Below the pieces are notes generated by a model. The model did no database searches. It saw only the letters and a program-made list of their open reading frames with translations, and was not told the DNA's origin. A DNA stretch of 9,201 nt from Bacillota bacterium (GTDB lineage: Bacteria > Bacillota > UBA4882 > UBA8346): contig DNPQ01000617.1 of the NCBI GenBank assembly GCA_003501335.1, positions 1 through 9,201 on the forward strand. Reading direction: 5' to 3'. Below, piece by piece: positions 1-6,345 of this stretch (within the stretch, counting starts at the first letter, position 1; the number at the start of each line of letters is the position of its first letter). The position numbers and the translations under genes were made by a program.

Positions 1-66
1 TATTTTGGTTGTTTTAAGCTTTAATTCAAAGTTTAATGGCCGGATGTTGGTAAGTAGTCTGCTTTT

Positions 67-90
67 TGCACCGAGTGGTGCATTTTTATT
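67..90 (+). terminator. Rho-independent terminator of the gene left of the window
   Basis: A perfect 6-bp stem TGCACC (67-72) / GGTGCA (77-82) closes a GAGT tetraloop and is followed directly by TTTTTATT. The T-run lies on the + strand side, and the other strand would read A-residues after the hairpin, so it stops rightward transcription. It most likely ends an unseen gene to the left and separates that unit from the helicase cluster. The stem is short, which limits confidence. Confidence 0.6.
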
Positions 91-290
91 CGGGCAGGAT
101 TATTGTTTTAGATACCGAATCATTAGAGGTAATGCGGGGCAGGATTAATTTGAGATTAAAAAAGTGCCGCGCTTAATAGAGCTGTAAACTTGGGCTAAAT
201 CCGATTTGAAGATCGAGTATCATCGAAAGAAGAGTTAAATTCCTCCCAAGGTGCGCCTGGGCGTCAGTAATCCAGAGAAGAGGAAAAAGG
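91..290 (+). promoter_or_regulatory. Leader region of the helicase cluster
   Basis: No gene is apparent in these 200 bases. They hold two perfect copies of GGGCAGGATTA (92-102 and 137-147). They also hold a modest sigma-A-like promoter candidate, TTGAGA at 150-155 with TTAATA at 173-178 after 17 bases; the -35 is good and the -10 is poor. Near the gene there is a short hairpin (245-261, stem CCCA/GG with CC/TGGG, one bulged A, TGCG loop). TTCCTC at 240-245 is an exact complement of GAGGAA at 280-285, which covers the ribosome binding site. The cluster promoter is probably here, but its exact position is uncertain. Confidence 0.35.
276..284 (+). promoter_or_regulatory. Ribosome binding site of the helicase gene
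   Basis: AGAAGAGGA lies with its GAGG core seven bases before the ATG at 291 and supports that start. Part of it can pair with TTCCTC at 240-245, so access to it may depend on leader folding. The pairing is visible in the sequence; any regulatory effect is inference. Confidence 0.55.
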
Positions 291-2564
291 ATGGGTTTTT
301 TAGAAGCCGTTCCCGAATATTATCGGGATTATCGTTTGGATGATTTTCAGCAACAAGCCGTTTCGGAATTGATGAAAGGTAATTCGGTTTTGGTATCGGC
401 GCCGACTGGGGTCGGCAAAACTTTGATTGCGGATTATTTAATCGATCAAGCGATTGCCAAAGGTGACCGTATTATTTATACTGCGCCGATAAAAGCCCTT
501 TCCAATCAAAAATTTAAAGAGTTTAAAGCCTTATATGGCGCTGAGCGGGTTGGTATTGTGACTGGAGATGTAGTCATTAATTCGGAAGCTGAAATTTGCT
601 TAATGACCACCGAAATCTTCAGGAATATCCTTCATCAGGACTTGCAGCGTCTTACTGGGATTTCCCATATTATTTTCGATGAAATCCATTACTTGTCCGA
701 TGAGGAACGGGGCACGGTTTGGGAAGAATCGATTATTTTCATGCCAAAGGAAATGCGGTTACTTGGTTTGTCGGCTACGATACCCAATGTGTATGAATTA
801 GCCGCTTGGATTAGCGAAATTAAGGAACACCATGTCTCGGTCATTTTGAAAAAAGACCGGGCTGTTCCTTTGGAACATTATATTTTTGAGAAACATGTGG
901 GCGCCACGGATCTCAAAACCGTTATCAATTATCGCTGTCAGGTAGAGGAACAGGCTCATCCTTATTTTAATGACCGGCGCGAGTGGGAAACAACTCATTT
1001 AGATTTAATTAAGTTTGTTAATAAAAATAAGGGTTTACCCTGTTTGTATTTTGTGTTCAGCCGCAAGATGTGTGAGCTTAAAGCCCAGGAGCTAAGTTAC
1101 CATAAAAATTTTTTGACAGAAGTCGAATCCAGCCAGGTCGAAGAGGTTTGTGATCGTCTCATCGCTGAATACGGAATTGCCAATCTCAAGACAGCTCTTC
1201 AAGCTAAAGCCTTGTTAATGAAGGGAATCGGGTATCATCATGCCGGGCTTTTGCCGGGGATCAAGGAGATTGTGGAAACCCTTTTCGGTAGGGGTCTCAT
1301 CCGGGTGATGTATGCCACAGAGACTTTTGCCGTGGGGATTAATTATCCGGTTCGGACCGTTTGTTTTGACAGTCCATCGAAATTTGACGGAGTCACCTTT
1401 CGGCCGATGACGAATCTGGAATATTTTCAGATGGCCGGACGGGCGGGAAGGAGAGGCATTGACCTCCAAGGTTTTGTTTATATCTTATGCGATTTAAAAA
1501 ATCTTCGCCCCGAGGAATTTCCAAGTATTAATCAAAATGAAATTGAGGAATTGAAAAGTCAGTTCAATCTATCCTATAATTCAGTGTTGAATTTAAACCG
1601 TAATCATGATCAGGATGCCATTAAAGTTATTCTAAATCAAAATTTTGCCACTTTTCAGGCCCGAAATGATAAACGAAAATCGGAACAGCTTTTAGCCAAT
1701 CATACCGAAAAATTGGATAATCTTAACGCCAATCTTTGCAGTGACCGGGAAAATGAACAGTGTCCGTTGGTTTTTCATAAACTACGGCAGAAACTCAAGA
1801 AACAACAGCGTCGTTATAAATTTATCAAAGGTAGGGCACGGACTTCAATTGCCAGTGAAATTCGAGACCTCCGTGAACATTTGGATACGGTCATGCCGCG
1901 GGATTGCTCTCCGAAGCAGCAGCAAAATTGTGAAGAACAGATTCAAGTCTGGCATGAACTCAATCAAAGAGTATTGTCTTTGCAGGAGCGGACATCAAAA
2001 ATCGTGATTACCGGTCGCTTTTATGAGGATTTGAATTTAAAAATCGAGATTTTGGAGGATTTAGACTATATTAAAAACGGGGTTTTGTTGCCACGAGGTG
2101 AATTTGCATCCCAAATCTACACTCAGGAATTGTTGATTACGGAGTTGTATTTTAACGGATTCTTTCGTGAGTTGGACATTGACCAGCTCAATGCCTTCAT
2201 TGTGGCAATTGATTATGAACCGCGCAAGGGCGAATTTTATCCTAAACATTTGCCCTATGATCAGAAACCTGTGAAAACGATCATTCGCAATTTGGTTTAC
2301 CGTTATGGAGTTGATGAGCGGGACACCGTATTTCATCCTAGTTTGTCCAATCTTGCCTATCGATGGAGTCAGGGTTCCACTTTTGCAGAGTTGATTAAGG
2401 ATAGTACGATTCAGGAAGGCGATATAGTTCAGGCTTTCAGGCGGGGTATCGATATTTTAAGACAAATCAAAGCAGCTTGCGCCGGCCAGGACCCGACTTT
2501 CGCCTCTAAAATCAGGGAATGCATGGACCGGATGGATCGGGATATTATTCAGGTTAATTTATAA
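291..2564 (+). CDS. Ski2/Mtr4-like (HelY-type) superfamily 2 DExH RNA helicase with DSHCT C-terminal domain
   Basis: ATP-dependent RNA helicase, 757 residues, cytoplasmic (no signal or membrane segment). Core motifs run in order: Walker A APTGVGKT (37-44), motif Ia YTAPIKALSNQKFKEF (63-78), TGDV and MTTEIFR (91-111), motif II DEIH (130-133) followed by RGTVWEE, motif III SAT (161-163), motif V ATETFAVGINYP (342-353) and motif VI QMAGRAGRRG (380-389). PIKALSNQ and RGTVWEE are typical of the Ski2/Mtr4 group rather than of DEAD-box or RecQ helicases. A basic, helix-rich insert (about 455-570) carries two CX7C pairs (C483/C491, C539/C547). The end (about 600-757) matches DSHCT, including EGDIVQAFRRGIDILRQ. 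Family members unwind structured RNA for exosome-type decay or rRNA maturation; the substrate here is unknown. It is the first gene of the cluster. The family is well known in actinobacteria, cyanobacteria and eukaryotes and, to my knowledge, less usual in Bacillota. Confidence 0.93.
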   Translation: MGFLEAVPEYYRDYRLDDFQQQAVSELMKGNSVLVSAPTGVGKTLIADYLIDQAIAKGDRIIYTAPIKALSNQKFKEFKALYGAERVGIVTGDVVINSEAEICLMTTEIFRNILHQDLQRLTGISHIIFDEIHYLSDEERGTVWEESIIFMPKEMRLLGLSATIPNVYELAAWISEIKEHHVSVILKKDRAVPLEHYIFEKHVGATDLKTVINYRCQVEEQAHPYFNDRREWETTHLDLIKFVNKNKGLPCLYFVFSRKMCELKAQELSYHKNFLTEVESSQVEEVCDRLIAEYGIANLKTALQAKALLMKGIGYHHAGLLPGIKEIVETLFGRGLIRVMYATETFAVGINYPVRTVCFDSPSKFDGVTFRPMTNLEYFQMAGRAGRRGIDLQGFVYILCDLKNLRPEEFPSINQNEIEELKSQFNLSYNSVLNLNRNHDQDAIKVILNQNFATFQARNDKRKSEQLLANHTEKLDNLNANLCSDRENEQCPLVFHKLRQKLKKQQRRYKFIKGRARTSIASEIRDLREHLDTVMPRDCSPKQQQNCEEQIQVWHELNQRVLSLQERTSKIVITGRFYEDLNLKIEILEDLDYIKNGVLLPRGEFASQIYTQELLITELYFNGFFRELDIDQLNAFIVAIDYEPRKGEFYPKHLPYDQKPVKTIIRNLVYRYGVDERDTVFHPSLSNLAYRWSQGSTFAELIKDSTIQEGDIVQAFRRGIDILRQIKAACAGQDPTFASKIRECMDRMDRDIIQVNL

Positions 2565-2607
2565 TAGGTCCATTTATAATTCGAATTTTTATGAAATGGT
2601 GGTAAAA

Positions 2608-3750
2608 ATGAAGCGATTTTTTGTTTTGTTCATTACCGGCTGGATGCTGTTTTTGGCCGTATCTCCTTGTATGGCTGCCCCTTGGCAGATCATGAGCGGC
2701 GAGCAAACCGTTGAAAAAGGACAAGTCATACAGGGAGACTTATGGTTTAGAGGCGACAGTCTGGAAATTAACGGTGAAGTAAAAGGCGATGTGATCGTCT
2801 GGGCAGGTCAAGTTGTCGTCAATGGCCGGATCGATGGCAGTGTTATTGGTGCGGTCTGGGATAAGTTAACCATTGGCGGACAGGTATTGGGTCACATCCG
2901 GGTTGTAGCGAATGAAATGAATCTTAATGGTAAAGTTCAGGGTACCGTTACAACTGCGGCTGCCAATTTGAACACCAGTCCCGATTCTTGGATCGGACAG
3001 GGTTTGTTGGGAATTTTTTCAAAGCTCACGCTTCAGGGAACGGTGAATGGGCCGGTTGAAGTTAAAAGTATGCCGCTTATTCAAATTGGCGGCCGGATCA
3101 ACGGCGATTTAAAAACCCAGGGGGCTCCGATAACTTGGCAGACTCCATTATCTCTTAACGGTACGGTGAATGATTACTCTGGAGTAGCGAGTGATCCGGC
3201 CAAAATTAAAGGTGTATCCTTTAGCGGCCGGTATTTGTTGCATCAACCCGAGGAGAGTCGTACCCAAAATTCCGGATTGTGGACAATTTTTTCGATTGTC
3301 TGGTTTATTGGAAGCTTATTGGCATCCTTGATACTGTATCGTCTGTTTCCTAGAACCTTATGGTCTGTGACTGAGCCTTCACAAACTAATTTCCGCCGTA
3401 GTATGCTGGTGGGTTTGCTGACTTTAATAGGTTTGCCCATTATCATACTCATTTTGACCATTACCATGGTCGGTATTCCACTGGCAATCTTTCTTGGCCT
3501 GATTTATATGATCCTGCTGCTATTTTTCGGAGTACCCGTTAATTTATGGCTTGGCAGAGTATTGTTCCGTTCCCGGTTACATCCCAGTATTATGATTATC
3601 CTGGCAGGAATTTTGCAAATGTTGATTAGCTTTATTCCGATTATTAATGTAGCGACCCTGTTAGTTTTTATAATATTAGGTATGGGCCTGATCATTGGAC
3701 ATATCCGGCCTCAAATTAACGAAAGAAATCAAGTGGATCTTAAAATGTAG
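2608..3750 (+). CDS. Exported bactofilin-like (polymer-forming) beta-helix protein with C-terminal membrane domain
   Basis: 380 residues from the ATG at 2608. An in-frame ATG exists at 2596, but GGTGGT at 2598-2603 fits 2608 as ribosome binding site, and that start gives a clean signal peptide (MKRFF, hydrophobic core, likely cut after CMA at 21-23). Residues about 35-190 are short glycine-spaced beta turns (INGEVKGDV, VNGRIDGSV, LNGKVQGTV, LQGTVNGPV, IGGRINGDL) like the repeats of bactofilin/DUF583 polymer-forming proteins. After a linker there are about four to five hydrophobic segments (roughly 224-244, 266-286, 287-309, 327-345, 347-365) and a short polar tail. The beta-helix is therefore predicted outside the membrane, unlike cytoplasmic bactofilins. 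The cysteine near the signal end (SPC) does not fit a lipobox. The role is unknown; envelope scaffolding is a guess. It starts 43 bases after the helicase, with AT-rich sequence (TATAAT at 2560 and 2575, no good -35) between. Confidence 0.8.
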   Translation: MKRFFVLFITGWMLFLAVSPCMAAPWQIMSGEQTVEKGQVIQGDLWFRGDSLEINGEVKGDVIVWAGQVVVNGRIDGSVIGAVWDKLTIGGQVLGHIRVVANEMNLNGKVQGTVTTAAANLNTSPDSWIGQGLLGIFSKLTLQGTVNGPVEVKSMPLIQIGGRINGDLKTQGAPITWQTPLSLNGTVNDYSGVASDPAKIKGVSFSGRYLLHQPEESRTQNSGLWTIFSIVWFIGSLLASLILYRLFPRTLWSVTEPSQTNFRRSMLVGLLTLIGLPIIILILTITMVGIPLAIFLGLIYMILLLFFGVPVNLWLGRVLFRSRLHPSIMIILAGILQMLISFIPIINVATLLVFIILGMGLIIGHIRPQINERNQVDLKM

Positions 3751-3777
3751 AGATTGATATTTGGAAACCAATCCTTT

Positions 3778-3785
3778 GGAGGCGG
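3778..3785 (+). promoter_or_regulatory. Ribosome binding site deciding the start of the TSCPD gene
   Basis: GGAGGCGG lies seven bases (counting from GGAGG) before the ATG at 3790. It overrules the longer reading from a TTG at 3754, which would place this site inside the coding region. Confidence 0.8.
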
Positions 3786-3789
3786 TAAG

Positions 3790-4044
3790 ATGCAAGAATT
3801 GATCTATGAAACCAAGGGAGTTTGTGCATCACGGATTTATCTCCAAGTTGAAAACGGTATTCTGATTCATGTAAATTTTGAGGATGGCTGTGATGGAAAT
3901 ACCAGAGGAATCAGCCGTTTGGTGGAAGGAATGCCGGTAAAAGAAGTTATTCAGCGTTTGAAAGGAATCCGTTGTGGAGACAAGGAAACTTCTTGCCCCG
4001 ACCAGTTGACCAGAGCTCTCGAAAAAATCTTGGATTCATTATGA
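3790..4044 (+). CDS. TSCPD domain protein, TIGR03905 four-cysteine family
   Basis: 84 residues, the usual size for this family of small conserved proteins. The four family cysteines are present: C12 (KGVCAS), C34 (DGCDGNTRG), C62 (IRCG) and C69 within the signature TSCPDQL (68-73). The TSCPD domain is also found at the C-terminus of vitamin B12-dependent class II ribonucleotide reductases. A link to deoxynucleotide synthesis or thiol/metal chemistry is therefore often supposed, but the function of the stand-alone form is not established. It is soluble and cytoplasmic. It lies 39 bases after the membrane protein gene and 32 bases before the Cys-rich gene, inside the likely operon. That a dGTPase lies two genes downstream fits a nucleotide-pool theme, which is inference. 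Confidence 0.85.
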   Translation: MQELIYETKGVCASRIYLQVENGILIHVNFEDGCDGNTRGISRLVEGMPVKEVIQRLKGIRCGDKETSCPDQLTRALEKILDSL

Positions 4045-4060
4045 ATTTCTAAAAATCATA

Positions 4061-4066
4061 AAGGAG
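4061..4066 (+). promoter_or_regulatory. Ribosome binding site of the Cys-rich small protein gene
   Basis: AAGGAG sits ten bases before the ATG at 4077. It supports this short reading frame being translated as a separate protein. Confidence 0.7.
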
Positions 4067-4076
4067 TTTTACAAAA

Positions 4077-4328
4077 ATGAGCAAAGAAACTAAAGAATCA
4101 AATGAAAATGTATCCATTGAAGAACTGGTTATGAGCCAGGTTTATGCAATTCAGGCAATTATCAATGTATTAGAACGGAAAGGGCTTGCTACGCGGGAAG
4201 AGATCTTTGATGAGATTCAGGCTATTGAAGAATCTGTTGATGATTGTGACTGCGGTTGTGAATGTGAGTGCGAAGATGATTGTGATTGTGGATGTGAACA
4301 AGGTCATTCTAAAACGAGCAGTAAATAA
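4077..4328 (+). CDS. Small acidic protein with an eight-cysteine C-terminal cluster
   Basis: 83 residues with no family I can name firmly. Residues 1-12 are polar. Residues about 13-52 look like a helical hairpin (IEELVMSQVYAIQAIINVLERKG, then TREEIFDEIQ). This pattern resembles the helical N-terminal part of various small clostridial proteins. Residues 56-74 are an acidic cysteine cluster, CDCGCECECEDDCDCGC, with eight cysteines at 57, 59, 61, 63, 65, 69, 71 and 73 and a histidine at 77. The module DCDCGCE occurs twice. Such spacing suggests binding of thiophilic metal (Zn, Cu, Cd or an Fe-S assembly) or thiol redox work; which one cannot be told. The good ribosome binding site, tight operon position and silent-only differences between the two modules argue that it is a real, selected protein. 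It lies between the TSCPD and dGTPase genes, 14 bases before the latter. Confidence 0.8.
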   Translation: MSKETKESNENVSIEELVMSQVYAIQAIINVLERKGLATREEIFDEIQAIEESVDDCDCGCECECEDDCDCGCEQGHSKTSSK

Positions 4329-4342
4329 AGCGGTGAAAATGG

Positions 4343-5554
4343 ATGGATAATCTACCCCGTCAAAAGATGGAAATGAATGAAGAAATGATCTTAGCCCCTT
4401 TTGCTTCTAAATCGGGGCAGACCAAGGGCCGTCGTTTTACTGAAAAAGAAGATGCATACCGGACCTGCTTTCAGCGGGATCGGGACCGTATCATGTATAC
4501 GATGGCCTTTAAAAATTTGCAGTTTAAGACACAAGTGTTTTTAGTCCATGAAGCTGAATCGTATCGGACCCGTTTAACTCATACTTTGGAAGTTATGCAG
4601 CATGCCCGGACTTTTGCCCGGGTGCTTGGAGTCAATGAGGATCTGGTCGAAGCCATATCCCTGGCCCATGATTTAGGTCATACTCCATTTGGCCATGCCG
4701 GGGAAGAAATATTATGTTTACTGTTAAAGGATTACGGCGGATTTGATCATAACTTACACAGCCTTCGGGTTGTCGATTACCTGGAAGAGCATTATCCCGC
4801 TTTTCCGGGACTGAATTTAACCTTTGAAACCAGGGAAGGCCTTGCCCGGCACTTAACCAAGTATGATAATCCCCTCATACCGCCGGAATTTCAATTAGCA
4901 TCTCAACCGAGTATTGAAGCTCAGATCGTCAATATTTCTGATGCCCTGGCCTTTGCAGCTCATGATCTGGATGATGCGTTAAAAGTCGGTTTAGTGAATT
5001 GGGATGATGTCACTCATTTGGAAATTCCATTGATTAAGCAGATAGAGGAAGAAATTCTCTCAGAGGAAAAGGCTTCGGGGTATTTTACAACCCAGATGAA
5101 ATATAACCGCCTCATCAGGCATCTAATCTATCATTTTAATGAAGATTGTATTTTGTCATCAGGCCGGAACCTGGAACAATCAAAACCCCTGTCTGCCGAT
5201 GGGGTGAAGACATTAGGCAATCCCCTAATTATCCTCTCCCCACAGCGGCAACGCGATTTGGAGATGCTAAATTCGTTTCTTTTCGATCAGGTCTATAAAA
5301 ATCCAATGGTATTAATGATGGCGGAGAAAGGTAAATTGATTTTGGAAAAGTTATTTAACCGTTTTTGGGGTAACCCCCAACTTTTGCCTTCATCGGTCTG
5401 GCAAAAGTCAGCGAAAATGACAGGAGAAAATACCAAGGCGATTATCATCGGTGATTATTTGGCTGGTTTAACGGATCGCCAGGCGATGGATATTTACGAG
5501 ATGATGTTTGAACCTTATACAAAAGTAATGAGTTTTGGATTTGGTAAATCATGA
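4343..5554 (+). CDS. dgt: Deoxyguanosinetriphosphate triphosphohydrolase (HD-domain dNTPase)
   Basis: 403 residues, cytoplasmic; hydrolyses dGTP (or other dNTPs) to the deoxynucleoside and triphosphate, controlling the dNTP pool. The N-terminal signature FQRDRDRI (43-50) and FKTQVFL (61-67) is typical of Dgt. The metal-binding HD set is complete: H80 in RTRLTHTLEV, H109-D110 in AHDLGHTPFGHAGEE and D200 in NISDALAFAAHDLDDA. The protein is somewhat longer than the roughly 340-residue clostridial forms, with extra sequence around 240-300 and a C-terminal helical part. The ATG at 4343 has a weak preceding site (GCGGTGA). A second in-frame ATG is at 4367, and conservation begins only near residue 14, so the start is not certain. 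Its last codon overlaps the tlyA start. Substrate preference (dGTP alone or broad) cannot be read from sequence. Confidence 0.93.
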   Translation: MDNLPRQKMEMNEEMILAPFASKSGQTKGRRFTEKEDAYRTCFQRDRDRIMYTMAFKNLQFKTQVFLVHEAESYRTRLTHTLEVMQHARTFARVLGVNEDLVEAISLAHDLGHTPFGHAGEEILCLLLKDYGGFDHNLHSLRVVDYLEEHYPAFPGLNLTFETREGLARHLTKYDNPLIPPEFQLASQPSIEAQIVNISDALAFAAHDLDDALKVGLVNWDDVTHLEIPLIKQIEEEILSEEKASGYFTTQMKYNRLIRHLIYHFNEDCILSSGRNLEQSKPLSADGVKTLGNPLIILSPQRQRDLEMLNSFLFDQVYKNPMVLMMAEKGKLILEKLFNRFWGNPQLLPSSVWQKSAKMTGENTKAIIIGDYLAGLTDRQAMDIYEMMFEPYTKVMSFGFGKS

Positions 5555-6345
5555 AACAACGTGTAGATTTATGGCTGGTGGATAACGGTTATTTTCAAAG
5601 CCGGGAACAGGCACAACGTTCTATCATGGCTGGCGAAGTCATTATTAATGGCAAAAGGATTGAGAAGGCCAGTCAAATGGTGAATGAACCCATTGAAGTC
5701 AATAAACTGGGTGTGCAGGCTTTTGTCAGCCGGGGCGGCAAGAAATTAGAGAAAGCCTTACAGTACTTTTCGGTTCAGGTAGCCGGCTGCATTTGCTTAG
5801 ATGCAGGTGCTTCAACAGGGGGGTTTACCGATTGCCTACTGCAATTCGGGGCTTCCCATGTATATGCTGTGGATGTCGGTTATGGGCAATTAGCCTGGAA
5901 ACTTCGTCAGGATAGCCGGGTCACCGTGTTTGAACGGGAAAATATCCGCTATTTTACCAAGGAGCGTCTCCCGGAAAGTCCAAGTCTGATTACAGCTGAT
6001 CTTTCATTTATTTCTTTGGAATTAGTATTGCCGAATTTCCAGGAGCTAATGAGCTCGGAAGGCAATTTAATTACATTAATTAAGCCGCAGTTCGAAGCCG
6101 GAAAAGGGAAAGTCGGCAAAAAAGGGGTTGTCCGCGATAAGGCAGTCCATTTGGAGGTTTTGGAACGACTGATATCAACCGGTTCCAAGATGGGCTGGCG
6201 ATTGGTAAACTTAACCTTTTCCCCGATTTTGGGGCCGGAAGGCAACTTGGAATATCTGGCTCATTGGCGGCTCAAAGATACTGGAACAGAATTTCAGAGC
6301 ATTGGAACATTGGTTGATCAGGCATGGCAGGAGTTGAAAATATAG
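5551..6345 (+). CDS. tlyA: TlyA family rRNA (cytidine-2'-O)-methyltransferase
   Basis: 264 residues. An N-terminal S4 RNA-binding domain (about 3-60, starting RVDLWLVDNGYF) is joined to an FtsJ-type SAM-dependent methyltransferase. The SAM loop is LDAGASTGGFTDCLL (83-97). The expected K-D-K-E catalytic set is visible as K64 or K65 in SRGGKKLEKAL, D150 in TADLSFISL, K178 in LIKPQFEAGKGK and E234 in NLEYLAHW. In mycobacteria, TlyA methylates ribose of cytidines in 16S and 23S rRNA and its presence confers capreomycin sensitivity; here rRNA methylation is inferred by homology. The start overlaps the dgt stop (ATGA, 5551-5554) and no strong ribosome binding site is seen, so translation is probably coupled to dgt. 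In many Bacillota tlyA sits with dxs, argR and recN, so this dgt-tlyA pairing is a different context. Confidence 0.93.
   Translation: MKQRVDLWLVDNGYFQSREQAQRSIMAGEVIINGKRIEKASQMVNEPIEVNKLGVQAFVSRGGKKLEKALQYFSVQVAGCICLDAGASTGGFTDCLLQFGASHVYAVDVGYGQLAWKLRQDSRVTVFERENIRYFTKERLPESPSLITADLSFISLELVLPNFQELMSSEGNLITLIKPQFEAGKGKVGKKGVVRDKAVHLEVLERLISTGSKMGWRLVNLTFSPILGPEGNLEYLAHWRLKDTGTEFQSIGTLVDQAWQELKI

Noticed and set aside
2..148. Open frame at the left edge that might be the tail of an upstream gene
   Set aside because: It runs through the terminator hairpin at 67-90 and the direct repeat, and its translation has no protein-like pattern.
1741..2007. An 88-codon frame inside the helicase gene on the same strand
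   Set aside because: It lies wholly within the strongly supported helicase frame and its translation resembles no protein; the same holds for the minus-strand frames inside the other genes.
2596..2607. ATG at 2596 as start of the bactofilin-like gene
   Set aside because: No ribosome binding site precedes it, while GGTGGT at 2598-2603 serves the ATG at 2608, which also gives a normal signal peptide.
2665..2676. Lipoprotein signal in the bactofilin-like protein
   Set aside because: The residues before the cysteine are VSP, and proline directly before it does not fit the lipobox; ordinary signal cleavage after CMA is more likely.
3754..3789. A longer start (TTG at 3754) for the TSCPD protein
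   Set aside because: The added 12 residues are not typical of the family, and GGAGGCGG at 3778-3785 is a well-spaced ribosome binding site for the ATG at 3790.
5949..6245. A 98-codon minus-strand frame inside tlyA
   Set aside because: It is antisense to the conserved methyltransferase domain, has no initiation signal seen and looks like a shadow of the tlyA codon pattern.
291..6345. The helicase and dGTPase together as a phage-defence system
   Set aside because: The helicase is of the RNA-processing DSHCT class, the neighbours include a housekeeping rRNA methyltransferase, and there are no mobile, nuclease or sensor genes nearby.
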